A stretch of DNA of 64,000 bases from Misgurnus anguillicaudatus. Taxonomy: Eukaryota > Chordata > Actinopteri > Cypriniformes > Cobitidae. Below the pieces are notes generated by a model. That model ran no database searches. It worked only from the letters and a program-made list of their open reading frames with translations, and had not been told where the DNA came from. The DNA is taken from contig NW_027395283.1 of the NCBI RefSeq assembly GCF_027580225.2, positions 7,692,501 through 7,756,500 of the forward strand. Reading direction: 5' to 3'. This document shows, piece after piece, positions 10,526-21,750 of the stretch. The translations under genes and the position numbers were made by a program. The first letter of the stretch is position 1. Each line of letters begins with the position of its first letter.

Positions 10526-13293
10526 CACAGGAGTGACGATCTTTTAGGCGGAACCAAAAATTGGGCAAGTTTGGTTCCGCCCGGATGTTTCCGCCCGGGC
10601 CGGTAAGAGAAGACACCGGACATCCGGTAGCGCCGCGAACGCTGTAATCAGCTGAATTACATACAGCTGAGAGTTATTAAGAGGAGCGCCGGGTGATTGG
10701 ATGAGGACGACACTCAGGAGAGTATTTTAGAGCAGTTTGAACCACAGTTTGTGTGCTTAGTATCCCTGTTGTTGGTGTGTATGGAGCGCTGAGTTGGGCT
10801 CACCGGGTACGCTATTCTGGATTGTTGTATTGCTCTCTCTCTCTCGTCTGGATTATAGACTTACATTGAGGAAGATACCGAAGACCTTATAGGTGGAAGG
10901 ATTAAACGACTGCTGATCTTGGATGAAAGAAACGAAGGCAAGACGCATCGTTGTGAGTATACGTCTGTAGAAAAGTGTTGATGGTGGCTGGAAAACGCCC
11001 TGTCTGTGCATCTGGAATTATTGCAGCGTGAAGGCAACCTAAGACGGGGAAATTACAGCAGTTGTGAGTAACGGAAACCTTCTTATGAGAGTGTTGTGTA
11101 CGTATTTGGCCTGTATGTTTCTCTGAGTGCTTCCGAAAGAGAGTGGAAGGCCCTACCCCTGAGCTAGTGTGGTGGGTGAGCCGAAGGGTCCGTGTGAGGA
11201 AAACAACTCCAGCGACGAAAACCAACACTAGGCCGTGTCACCATCGCTACATTCTCGTCCAGAGCAAAGTAAAGGAAGACGGGCGTCTAATGTGTGCACT
11301 GAGTGGTGGGTGAGTTTTGGATGTAGGAAATTTCACTTGAAGTGGTGCTGTGTAATGCTGTGTATTGCAGTGGGATTGCTGTTGTCTTGTCTGACGTACC
11401 CCCGCCTCCAGTCACTCGCTCCTGAGACGACGAAGAGGAAAGAACGGTCCTAGAGTAAGACCTGTACATGATTATGCTGTGAGTGTGTTTCAGTCTTCGA
11501 ATCACGGAGTGGTATCTCGAAGTATTTTCCCAGCCAAACGCTGGGCGGACTTGAGCTTAGGAGTGGCGGTGAAGAACTGTGCTACTGACGGTGTGTGAGT
11601 ATTACCCATGATATTGCTATCTTACCTGTGTCTTTTTGATCATCACAGAGCTTGAGGCGAAGGAGATCCGCCGGCCCGAGGTCTCGACGAAAGGGCGCCC
11701 CGGTCCAGTTTTCGATCGACCAACGGGTCTCGAGGAAAGGGCAGCGCTCGACCCGGTGAGCCGGCGTGACGTTCTCGCCCCTCTATAGACCAACGAGCTC
11801 GCCGAGAGGGTTTTGGCCCCCGGCGCCACCTAGGAAACCACTGTCTAGTTGACGCATCGCGTAGCCAGCCACCGTAAGTCCGCCACCCTGTTAAGTGAAA
11901 TATAACTTGTTAAAACTGCCTAATCGACAGGGAAGAGGAGTGTGTCGTGAAGGCTGTGCAGAGAGCCATACTTATCCAAAGCTGTAGTCAGCGACGAGTC
12001 ATCTGTGGAGAGAGAGAGACAGCGTGAATGTTGAGATAACGACCTGTGAAGAGAGCCATACCTACCCAAAGCTGTAGTCAGCGACGAGGTGAGAGAAACC
12101 ATTGGAAACCGATTCACTGTGCCTTTCTTTCCCAGCAGTCATCTGTGGAGAGAGAGAGACAGCGTGAATGTCGAGATAACGAACTGTGAAGAGAGCCATA
12201 CCTACCCAAAGCTGTAGTCAGCGACGAGGTGAGAGAAACCATTGGAAACCGATTCACTGTGCCTTTGTGTCCCAGCAGTCATCTGTGGAGAGAGAGAGAC
12301 AGCGTGAATGTCGAGATAACGAACTGTGAAGAGAGCCATACCTACCCAAAGCTGTAGTCAGCGACGAGGTGAGAGAAACCATTGGAAACCGATTCACTGT
12401 GCCTTTGTGTCCCAGCAGTCATCTGTGGAGAGAGAGAGACAGCGTGAATGTCGAGATAACGAACTGTGAAGAGAGCCATACCTACCCAAAGCTGTAGTCG
12501 GCGACGAGGTGAGAGAAACCATTGGAAACCGATTCACTGTGCCTTTGTGTCCCAGCAGTCATCTGTGGAGAGAGAGAGACAGCGTGAATGTCGAGATAAC
12601 GAACTGTGAAGAGAGCCTTACCTACCCAAAGCTGTAGTCAGCGACGAGGTGAGAGAAACCATTGGAAACCGATTCACTGTGCCTTTGTGTCCCAGCAGTC
12701 ATCTGTGGAGAGAGAGAGACAGCGTGAATGTCGAGATAACGAACTGTGAAGAGAGCCATACCTACCCAAAGCTGTAGTCAGCGACGAGGTGAGAGAAACC
12801 ATTGGAAACCGATTCACTGTGTCCTGGCGTCCCAGCAATCATCTGTGGAGAGAGAGAACAGGGAAGGAGAGTGAGCCGACCAGCAAGGAGCTGTGCGAGA
12901 TAGGCGGTGAACCGCCTCGAGTGAGCTTCAGGTACACGGAATAGGAACAAGTCCATACCAACACTGACTTTGATTTATTCTGCCTCCAGGAAGGAAGAGG
13001 AGCGCGCCACGGGCAGAGGGAACCAGAGGCGGGAGCTCGTTCCCCGACGCAACCCCCACCCCCTGTCACTCACTTGCTCGTGGCCCCCCCTGGAGGGCAG
13101 AGCCGGACCTTAGTTTTAATTTCCCTCTTCCCCAATCCCCAGTACTTTTTAAATATTTAAATAAATAAAGAATATTTTTATACTTACCTGTTCCTCGTTG
13201 TTGTCTGGTCATTGGGTTGGTTTTGGGGACCTCCTCGAGGTGGAAGTTTAGAAGGGGCGTGGCTTAAATATTAGCGGCCCGCCCTTGGCTTGT

Positions 13294-13297
<4 letters not shown>
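10523..13297 (+). mobile_element. LTR-like element A, TGTCACA...TGTGACA, with 140-bp tandem modules
   Basis: 2,775 bp beginning TGTCACAGGAGTGACG and ending GGCTTGTGACA. Only the last 7 bp are inverted, as in LTRs rather than in DNA transposons. The 3' part has CCTCGAGGTGGAAG, TCTGGTCATTGGG and AATAAA (about 13164), shared with element B at 29587-32322, so the two are one family. It has no coding ORF. The plus strand is rich in GTGAG splice-donor-like motifs (for example 10953, 11064, 11595). I infer a solo LTR, or a non-autonomous element, with a long transcribed region; the strand is set by the AATAAA. Confidence 0.7.
11996..12835 (+). repeat. 140-bp tandem array with exon-like modules
   Basis: Six units with an exact 140-bp spacing of the CCCAG mark at 12131, 12271, 12411, 12551, 12691 and 12831. 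Each unit has a pyrimidine-rich stretch ending in CCCAG, a 93-nt block (for example 12136-12228) ending GACGAG, and GTGAGAG directly after it. The gap between donor-like and next acceptor-like site is 47 nt, short for a vertebrate intron. The copies differ at only a few positions, so they are recently amplified or homogenised. A diverged half-unit precedes the array from about 11960. Confidence 0.85.

Positions 13298-13330
<33 letters not shown>
13298..13330. repeat. (CA)n microsatellite, right part
   Basis: CA run directly after the TGTGACA end of LTR-like element A; continuation of the run at 10476-10522. Confidence 0.8.
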
Positions 13331-13332
<2 letters not shown>

Positions 13333-13518
13333 GGAGCAGTGGACAGTGCAGCTGCCTTGCTTTGTAACCCATGTATTTGTAACATGCTGTGGCAATGCAC
13401 ATGGGTCTGTATACTTACATTTATATTTGTTTGCATTGTACTAATTTCCAATGACACTTTTATTGTAACAGTAACCTTTTTTCTGTTTCTTTAACTACAT
13501 TTGTTTGTTTTGTACAGG

Positions 13519-13755
13519 GCATGGATGAAGTCAGCATCAGTGAGGTCATTTGAAGACACCAATGTTGGGATTTGTGCTCTCAAACAACATGCTTCTTGTG
13601 ATGAAGAAGAGGATCTTTTTATAGTCCTGGAAGGCATGAAGGTGTTGCAACATCGTGGCATGTTGTTTGAGCTGATGTATGCCTTAAACCTGAGCTATCC
13701 TGATCTCTGCTTTATTTTTGAGGAAATCCAAAAGATTTTAATGGAACTGCATTGA
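13519..13755 (+). CDS. terminal exon of a transposon-encoded protein (SAMD3-like C-terminus)
   Basis: Follows a good acceptor (TTTTGTACAG at 13509-13518) and is open to TGA at 13753-13755. The peptide has the blocks SFEDTNVGICALKQHAS, EEDLFIVLEGMKVLQH and MYALNLSYPDLCFIFEEIQK. From memory, similar ends occur in many fish proteins annotated as sterile alpha motif domain-containing protein 3-like, which I regard as transposon-derived; I could not test this here. It lies inside the CACTG element and is likely the last exon of its gene, with most upstream coding exons deleted. Function unknown. Confidence 0.5.
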   Translation, partial: AWMKSASVRSFEDTNVGICALKQHASCDEEEDLFIVLEGMKVLQHRGMLFELMYALNLSYPDLCFIFEEIQKILMELH

Positions 13756-14849
13756 GAGTAACTTTAACGAACAGTTTCTTTCAGTGAAAGGATCAGAAAG
13801 ACTGTGCTGCTCATTTATGTTCTTTTTATTTATCTGTTTTAAGTGTTTTCTCTTATTAAAACATTAACAGTTTGCTGCTCAGAGTTGATTTTGGAAATGG
13901 TTGTTGTATTTTGTTTTTGTTGAATCTTTGATTAACAGTTTATAAATGCTGTAGCTCTGACTTTCTGAAGGATTGATATTTTCCAGTTTGTAAATCCATT
14001 TTATAAATAATAGTACTTACTGTTTTGCATGTCTCTTTGGAATGCAGTGTTTGTGTTTTAGCACTTCTAAATCTACTGTGATAGTAACTATTTTAAACAT
14101 TTGGGTCAGTTTCACAGATGGGGCTTTTCCTAGTCCCAGACTTTTGCAATGCCATATATCAGTGCCATTGTTTTGTCTCAAGATGTAGTCCAGTGTTGTT
14201 TTTGTAAGGTAGTTTTGTTTGTAAACTTTATTTTTGTAAAAATATCCTAATATAACGGGGGCCTAGTCATGGATTAATCTACAACCTGTTTGGGAAATTG
14301 CCCCTTTATGTATGTACTGCATGTGCTGATTGTTGTAGTAGTTATTGACGGTTAATGAATTAATGTGTAGTGATTTAAATGAATTGATGATCTGAAAGCA
14401 GTGATTTGCCTAAACATTCATTAAACATTTGTTCAAAACTCTTTGCTTTTTATGCCAATGCAAATGTATTTTGTATTTAAAAAATAAATAAATAACATGT
14501 GGATAATTATGGGTGATTATTCTGGTGCCAGAGACATAATGAAATTGCTTTAGAGTTACATAATCCCATAATATAAGCATTAAAAAAGCATGTTGGAATT
14601 ACAGATGAAAATCTAGTCCCCTTACATAATAAAAGTACTTAAACATTACAAAATAAATGTGTTATAGTAAAGAGAAATAGCACTTTGAGTCAACATATTT
14701 ATATTAGACTACTTAAAACAATTAAAATGTTTTGGTCTGACACATAAAAATTAAATGAGGAAAATTATGTTGGTTTTACACAATCGGATTATGTGGGACC
14801 GATGTACACATTAAAATTACGTAAATTGAAAGGATTTTTTTTTTCAGTG
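13756..14849 (+). other. 3' untranslated and subterminal part of the CACTG transposon
   Basis: AT-rich with no further ORF. AATAAA-like runs occur near 14480-14493. The last 30 bp hold the right terminal inverted repeat. Confidence 0.5.
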
Positions 14850-14851
14850 TA

Positions 14852-17062
14852 CTGTCTGACAGCTTTAGTGACCACTCAATTGTTTTCTGTGTGTGGAAAA
14901 TTAAAATACCCAAACTACCACCCAAATACATTAAAGTCAGAAAATGCAAAAACATAAATACTGAACAATTTATAAATGACCTAGCTAATATTAATTGGAC
15001 TAGATTTGATCTAATTCCTTCTGTTGAGAATGCTTGGGATTTTTTCTATACTGAAGTTAACAATGTAATTAATCAACATGCTCCATTTAAAACGATTCGT
15101 GTGAAAGGTCGACATCTCCCATGGATTAGTTCTGATTTAATAAACCTTTTTAAAAAACGTGATCAAGCGTGGGAAAAATGTAAATTATCAAGAGATCCTA
15201 CTGATCGGGAAGAATATCGGCAACTTAGGAACCACTGCAAAACACAAACTAGAAATGCAAGATCTAACTACTTTAAGGATGCCTTTAGTCAAAATTGGAA
15301 TAACCCTAAACAATTCTGGAAACATCTAGATCATCTCCTTAACAAATCAAATAATGACTCTATTAATAGCGTCATTGTTAATGATAATGTTATCTCTGAT
15401 CCTTCTATGATCGCTCAGGCATTTAATACACATTTTTCTCAAATTAGTAGTTCACAATATTCTGATTATTTAGTTTCTTCTAGTTCATCAAATCAAACTG
15501 ATGGATCCTTTTCATTTTCCAGAATTCAGCCATCTGAAGTATTTCAGGCCATCTCTGAATTAAAAAATTGTAGTGTTGGACCTGATGGGTTGGAAGCCAA
15601 ATTTCTTAAACTTGGATCCAGTATATTAATATATCCACTTTCTGAGTTATACAATATGTCTTTAGATATGAGTTCCATTCCTATTGTTTGGAAAACAGCA
15701 AGAGTAAGTCCAATATTTAAGGGAGGTGATAACACAGATTTAAATAATTATCGTTCAATCTCTATTATTTGTACAGTCACTAAAATATTTGAAAAGATTA
15801 TTTATCAACAATTATACAAATATCTTAATCAATCAAATATATTATCTCCTTATCAATCAGGTTTTCGTTCCAGGTACTCTACTACAACGGCTTTACTCAA
15901 ATTTACAAATGATGTATTTTCTTCCTGTGATAAGAACCAATGTACAGGTGCTATATTTCTTGACCTCTCCAAGGCTTTTGACTTGGTAGATCACTACTTG
16001 CTTTTGGATAAGCTTAAATCCATAGGTCTTAATAGGAAAGCTCTCTTATGGTTTAATGCTTATCTCCATAACAGACGTCAGTTTATTCAATTCAAAGATG
16101 TACAGTCTGATGAATGTATTATGGAAAAAGGTGTTCCACAGGGTTCTATCCTTGGCCCCCTTCTTTTTTCTATTTTTGTTAATGATCTCCCGCAAGTGTG
16201 TAATAATTGTCAAGTACTTTTATATGCAGATGATACTGTTGTCTATTTTTCTAGCTCCAACTTATCTTTACTTCAGAATAAATTACAGACAGATCTTAAA
16301 TCAGTTCAAAATTGGCTTAAAAGTAATTTTTTAAAACTTAATATGAAAAAATCATTATGTATGCTCTTTGGTACTCATCATTCACTTAAATCTGCTGACC
16401 TTAACCTGTACTTTGATAATGGTACACCAGTGACAAAAGAGACCTTTGTCAAATATCTGGGAATTTGGCTTGATTCAGAATTAAATTTCAAACAACATAT
16501 TAATTACATAATTAAACGAACATATTCTTGTTTAATGCCTCTATACAGGTCATCAGATTGTTTTACATTTAAGGTACGAAAAAAGATAATTACCCAATTA
16601 ATCTTACCAATCATTGATTACGCTGATATAATTTATCAAAGCACGTACAATGTATATCTTAAACCACTAGATGTTCTGTTTAACAATCTGTGTAGGTTCA
16701 TCTTAAAGTGCCCATATAGAACTCATCATTGTCAGTTATATGATCAGCTTAACTGGTTGTTGCCTGATAAAAGACGACAGTATCACTGGTTTCAATTTAT
16801 TTTTAAATGCATCTATTTGAACTTACCACCATATTTGAAAAGTGTTTTTGTACAATATACTCCACCTTATTTTCTTCGACACTCCCAATGTTTGACATTT
16901 ACTGTCCCTGTTATGTGCAAAGTAGTTGGTCGGAGGTCCTTCTGTTATAAGGCTCCTTCAGACTGGAATAATCTACCTCCATCTGTGAGATCTAATACTA
17001 CTTTAGGCTCCTTTAAAACATCTTTGTTAGTCTATTTGAAAAATGATTGCAAATGCTTTTAA
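14852..17062 (+). pseudogene. LINE ORF2, end of endonuclease and reverse transcriptase
   Basis: Resumes at LSDSFSDHSIVF, which contains the Ser-Asp-His motif that ends the endonuclease domain. Then RT follows with FLDLSKAFDLVDH (motif A), KGVPQGSILGPLLF (motif B) and LYADDTVVYF (catalytic YADD). The C-terminal part has WLPD-like and SDWNNLPPSVRS blocks, seen in jockey-superfamily LINEs, and the frame ends at TAA (17060-17062). Joined with 1048-1656 the ORF is about 935 codons with no stop, so apart from the transposon insertion the enzyme looks undamaged. No RNase H domain is visible. Confidence 0.88.
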
Positions 17063-17321
17063 TTTTAATCGCTCTTTGAATTATCTTGTTTTTGATTGTC
17101 AGTTTTGTAATTTGTTATGGTTGCTGAAACAACTTGTTTTGTAAATACTTAATGTAGACTTTGAAATGGCTCTGGGAAGAGATGGTGATTGTGAGCAGAA
17201 TTGTCCTGTAATGTTTTATTTGTGTTGTACTGAATGTATTGTTTTTGTTGTATGTTTCTGGTCCCCCTTGAAAACGAGATGTTGCATCTCAAGGGGTTTT
17301 CCATGAATAAAATTTCCACTA
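17063..17321 (+). repeat. 3' UTR of the interrupted LINE, with terminal hairpin
   Basis: Non-coding tail ending in a stem-loop made of CCCCCTTGAAAACGAGATG and its near complement CATCTCAAGGGG (about 17262-17296), followed by AATAAA. Such 3' hairpins are the recognition element for the RT of several fish LINE clades. The L2 fragment begins immediately after, near 17322. Confidence 0.6.
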
Positions 17322-18311
17322 AGTCATTGCGTTTGGAAACAAAGATGAAGTTCTCAAGGTGAATGCATACCTTGACGCTAGGGGTCAAACAACTAAAAAT
17401 CAAGTCAGGAATCTTGGTGTGATTCTGGAGTCGGACCTTAGTTTCAGTAGTCATGTCAAAGCAATAACTAAATCAGCATACTATCATCTCAAAAATATTG
17501 CAAGAATTAGATGCTTTGTTTCCAGACAAGACTTAGAGAAACTTGTGCATGCTTTTATCACCAGCAGGGTGGATTATTGTAATGGCCTCCTCACTGGCCT
17601 TCCCAAAAAGACCATTAGACAGCTCCAGCTCATTCAGAACGCTGCTGCCAGGATTCTGAGCAGAACCAGAAAATATGAACATATCACACCAGTCCTCAAG
17701 TCTCTACACTGGCTACCAGTTACATTTAGGATTGATTTTAAAGTATTATTAATGGTATATAAATCATTCAATGGACTAGGACCTCAATACATTGCTGATA
17801 TGCTCATTGAATATAAACCTAACAGATCACTCAGATCATTAGGATCACATCAGCTAGAAATACCAAGGGTTCACTCAAAGCAAGGAGAGTCAGCTTTTAA
17901 CTATTATGCCAGTCGCAGCTGGAACCAGCTTGCAGAGGAGATCAGATGTGCTCCAACAGTAGCCACATTCAAATCCAGACTCGAAACACATCTGTTTAGC
18001 TATGCATTTACTGAATGAGCACTATGCCGCATCCAAACTGATTGCACTATATTTTATATGCACTATTTTAATTATTTTTATTTCTCTTGTTTTTATTCTT
18101 ATTTTTATTTTTAAAAGTTTTATACTTGTATTCCTGTTTTATTCTTTTTCATACATTTAAACAGTTTTTATTAAAATCACATTTATTTTCTTTTAATTGA
18201 TATTTAAAATTCATGTATATTTGATGTTTTGTTTTCTAATTTCTATGTAAAGCACTTTGAATGACCTCTGTGTATGAAATGTGCTATACAAATAAACTTG
18301 CCTTGCCTTGC
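17322..18311 (+). pseudogene. 5'-truncated L2-type LINE: ORF2 C-terminus and 3' tail
   Basis: The frame to 18018 encodes the end of an L2 ORF2: QVRNLGVILESDLSF, SRVDYCNGLLTGLPKKT, LQLIQNAAARILSRTR and LKSLHWLPVTFRI are hallmark blocks. The RT core is missing. The 3' UTR ends with the typical L2 tail, TGTAAAGCACTTTGAATGAC and then TGCTATACAAATAAACTTGC, and a short (CTTGC)n run at 18299-18311. 5' truncation during insertion is usual for LINEs. Confidence 0.88.
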
Positions 18312-18835
18312 CATGAGATATTGTCAAAACATTCTGCCATATTATTACTGACAAAATCAATTGAAGGTCAATAATCAATTAATGAAGATGCGTTCATTTA
18401 ATTCATAAAACTCACACTTTTGAAACGGTGCTTATCTGGTTAATAATTGCTGCAATATAACTGAGGTAATATATAATTTAATGTATAAAATATTTTCTGC
18501 GTTATCATTTTACCTTTTCTTGTGCTCCCCCTTGTGGCCGTTTAAGCGCAGTGAAGCGTGGTCAACTGTGAGTGACGTCGCTTCCAAACACGCCCTATAA
18601 TATAACCCCACCCCAACACTGTGATTGACAAGTTTAAGTACAGGCATTCGAAACGCAAATGCAAAGAGGATTGCGATTTCATTTGAGTTTTGGCAAGATC
18701 AGTACGCGACGCTAGAGGAAGTGAAATAGCAAATGATGAATTGCAATTGAGATTGAAATATGGCAGGGTCATAACTCGAAAGACATAGGAAATTCAATTG
18801 CAAATGGACTTTGATTTTACATTTGAAATTTGGCA
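18312..18835. other. unassigned AT-rich sequence with GCAAATGCAAA-type words
   Basis: No gene. From about 18650 words such as AACGCAAATGCAAA and GCAATTGAGATTG recur, and related words (GGAAATGCAAACAG, CGCAATTGCAAATAC) continue after the next element at 20040-20150, so this is one older repeat split by the element at 18838-20031. Confidence 0.4.
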
Positions 18836-18837
18836 TA

Positions 18838-20031
18838 GGGGAGACCGGGGCTGGTTGTCTCATGGGTTGGTTGTCACACTGCTTATTCCAGACATACTAC
18901 ATGGCACTGTGGTACAATTTTGATATCAATTTGTTAGCCTTTAATAGTTTACTCATTTGCAATTGAAATTTTGCTGAGCAGACACAAAAACATTGATGTT
19001 AGGAGAAAATTTTTTATTTTTATTGGTCAGAGTAAATTTTCATGTTGGTGTTGTTTTTGTGTTGAGATCTTGTAGGATATTAGTCATTCAAAAACAAAAC
19101 ACTCATTAAAAAGCTAAAAGTAGTAGCTTTATTTTGAGTCATCTTTTAGTGATCAAGTTAAAGCCGTGTGGCAGCTAGCTTATCATGTTCGTCAAGAAGT
19201 CAGTTGGGGATGGTTGTCACATAGCTTGCGGGGTTGGTTGTCACATAAGAATATTGGACATGTAGACCTTTTAAGACTGTTTGTGTGTTTGTTTGTTTTT
19301 GTTTGCTGTTAAAATAAAATAAATAAAGCATTAAATAAAGAGGTTTTAACACTAAAAATTATTTCATTTTATTTCTCAACACAGTAGACCATAGGCTTTA
19401 TGCCCAGCTGCACTACTTCCTGAACTTCAGCCAGCTTCTTGTTTCCTGTCTGCCATTATTGGACAAACCGATTAATCCAGGTGTGCCTGACCTGAGTAGT
19501 CACAACAACAATAATCAGACACACCTGGATTAATCAGTTTGTCCAATAATGGCAGACAGGAAACAAGGAGCTGGCTGAAGTTCATAGTGCAAGTGGGCAT
19601 AAAGCCTATTCAAGTAACTGATCACCACCTTTAATCTCATTGTTTAAACATAAGGGGCATTAATAACAACTATCATAGGGGTGGATTCATATTAAAACTT
19701 ATTTGCAGTTTCTAGCTTAAAACTAAAAAATTACACATTATCTTTTCAGATCCCAATTTATCATTGAAATCCTATTGAACCTCTATAGGGACAACCAACC
19801 CCTTACCCTGTGACAACCAACCCCGTGATGGGGTTGGTTGTCACATTGTGTCAGAGTGTCTTTGATGGTTAATTACTTCCTGTTACAATACATTATAAAA
19901 GTAAAAAGTATACACATTTAAAGCCAAGACTCCAAAGTTTCATTTCATGTAGGAATTACTGCTGAAAGATTTTTTGAAGATGAGCAATTCATGCATGAGT
20001 AAAAATTGTGACAACCAACCCCGGTCTCCCC
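18838..20031. mobile_element. non-autonomous DNA element with GGGGAGACCGGGG ends
   Basis: Left end GGGGAGACCGGGGCTGGTTG and right end, in inverse, CCAACCCCGGTCTCCCC; TA flanks both ends (18836-18837 and 20032-20033). It has no ORF. The word GGGGTTGGTTGTCAC and close variants occur repeatedly in both orientations (about 18849, 18865, 19203, 19230, 19796, 19815, 19830, 20010). A 219-bp hairpin MITE is nested in it. Confidence 0.75.
19391..19609. repeat. long-stem hairpin MITE nested in the GGGGAGACC element
   Basis: ATAGGCTTTATGCCCA at the left is mirrored by TGGGCATAAAGCCTAT at the right, and the stem continues through TTTCCTGTCTGCCATTATTG and ATTAATCCAGGTGTG with few mismatches. The loop is about 25-30 nt around 19490-19515. 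Confidence 0.85.
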
Positions 20032-20214
20032 TATATTGTACGTTCGCGTAAACGGAAATGCAAACAGTTTGCATTTGCGTTTGAATTAAGTCACAGTTTT
20101 TACACCCACAAGTAGGAAACGCAATTGCAAATACCTTTTTAATATTGTCCAGAATATCATTCCATAGCAATCTCCCGGACAACGTGCAAATGGAATGCGG
20201 ATTTAAATTAGCTA

Positions 20215-21354
20215 ATTTGTACCTCGCGCCAAATCATATCATTGTCACCACCATGCGATCAATTAATCTATTCGGGACTTTGTAGTGTTTGCTCAGAGAA
20301 GAGCTGTCAGTCACTCAGAAGTACGAGAAGGAGGTGTGGAGTTAGTTTGCATCAAGTCACAGCTTCTAATGACGACATCATATAGAGAGGGAGAACAGGA
20401 GATGTAATAAACACAAACTAAATTACTGGTGAGAAAAAATAGCCTTAAGCCATAAGGTGCCAAGGTTAGAAAAGAATAAAGATGAGGAGAAAAGATACAA
20501 GTATGTATGCTGCTGTGTCACCTGGTTATGAGTAATATGTATAATATAATTAAATGTCTAGTATCAAATCACTGATTCTTGAAACTTTGGCAAAAACATG
20601 TCCCACTAAGAAAAGTGCTAATTCTGTTGGAAATTAATAACATTTTCATGAAGAAAAAGAATCAATGTTATAATCAGGGGGTCCTTTGCACATATGTAAG
20701 GTTCTTTTATAGGTTTATTTTTATTTTTTATTAATTTAATGATTATATGTGGCCCATTGCCTACAAAATCAGCTGTCCTCGGTTAAGAGATAATCATTTC
20801 AACTTGATTAAAAAAGCCAAAAGTAACAATTGAATTGAATAATATATTTACCTCATGAAAGGGTACATTGTAATATGCATTAAAAACTACAAACAGTGAG
20901 TTTGAACAATATTTACTATTATTTTGTGATTGCTTAAAATGTATCCCACATATTCGTCATCACCGTCAGATATTTATAAAAAGCAATAAAATCAGACAAC
21001 TACAGGGTCAACTGCATTCCTGAGGACCCCATTTTCAAACCTTCAGCTCTACTGCATGCTTCAAGATCACTCAAGCTCCTGTATGTTTGATATTTTCTCT
21101 TAAACTTCTTCATATTTTTGGACACTGCTACTGTGACAACCAGAACATGTCAACACCGTCATCTTTGTATAACAATATTTGATTAAATCATGAAATAAAT
21201 GTATAATTTTTCACTATCTAGCTTGCTAAGCAATTACAAGTAGATCAGTCATTTTTATTTTTCTGACAGTATGTAACATTAAATACTACAATTATTTTAG
21301 GGTCACGTTGACTTATATTTTCTCCACATATTACTATAATAGCAAATTGAACAA
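20215..21354. mobile_element. decayed hAT (Charlie-like) copy, left part
   Basis: Shares blocks in order with the complete hAT copy at 61261-62470: ATCATATCATTGTCAC, GACTTTGTAGTGTTTG, ATCAAGTCACAGCTTCTAAT, AAAGATGAGGAGAAA, ATACAAGTATGTA and, at the right, TAATAGCAAATT. Its continuation lies after the DIRS element at 27541. The left terminal repeat is not recognisable. A TACAAGTATGT splice-donor-like site is conserved in both copies. Confidence 0.65.
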
Positions 21355-21357
21355 AAC

Positions 21358-21590
21358 GTCTCGGTTACGTATGTAACCCTCGTTCCCTGAAGGAGGGAAC
21401 GGAGACGTCACGTCGTGACCGACGAATTGGGAACTCGCTTAGAGAGACCAATCTGCTTCGAATACTACTAAAACGCCAATGAACTTGGCATTGAGATATT
21501 TGCATAATGCTGGCGCCGCCCCGCCAGGTGCGTATATAAGCCACAGGTGCAAATATAGAAATCAGCTTCTTTTTCGCTGAGAAAGCCGGA
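21358..21590 (+). repeat. DIRS terminal repeat, 3' side
   Basis: From CGAATTGGGAACTCGC to AGAAATCAGC (about 21422-21570) it is the inverse of 27350-27510. The outermost part, GTCTCGGTTACGTATGTAAC onward, is unique to this end and its complement is found in the internal complementary region. Confidence 0.85.
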
Positions 21591-21639
21591 AAGTGTGACC
21601 GGCCGATGAACAGCAGGGAGCAGCCCTGTGGCGACAGGA

Positions 21640-21750
21640 CGTGACGTCTCCGTTCCCTCCTTCAGGGAACGAGGGTTACATACGTAACCGAGACGTTCCC
21701 TTTCAGTCGGTCACTACGACGTCACGTCGTGACCGACGAATTGGGAATCC
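21640..21750. repeat. DIRS internal complementary region (circle junction)
   Basis: CGTGACGTCTCCGTTCCCTC to TAACCGAGACGTT is the exact reverse complement of the left terminus. GTTCCCTTTCAGTCGGTCAC onward to GAATTGGG is the reverse complement of the right terminus with about one mismatch. They share a GTT at the junction. In the DIRS replication model this segment templates completion of the termini and circle closure. Confidence 0.9.

Larger units (their letters stand above)
1657..14849. mobile_element. large DNA transposon with CACTG ends inserted in LINE ORF2
   Basis: The left end reads CACTGAAAAAAATGG and the right end is its inverse, ending TTTTTTCAGTG. Both sides are flanked by TA (1655-1656 and 14850-14851). 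Deleting 13,195 bp (the element plus one TA) joins the LINE frames exactly and recreates the SDH motif of the endonuclease, so both boundaries are secure. The ends resemble the CMC (CACTA/EnSpm/Mirage) group; the superfamily is inferred from the ends only. Internally it carries spliced-looking exons, a last coding exon at 13519-13755, and nested foldback, Gmr1-like and LTR-like elements. Without the nested elements its own length is only about 3.5 kb, so it is internally deleted. Confidence 0.85.

Noticed and set aside
11996..12835. Regular direct repeats considered as a CRISPR array
   Set aside because: Units are contiguous with no unique spacers, are 140 bp long, and the genome is vertebrate.
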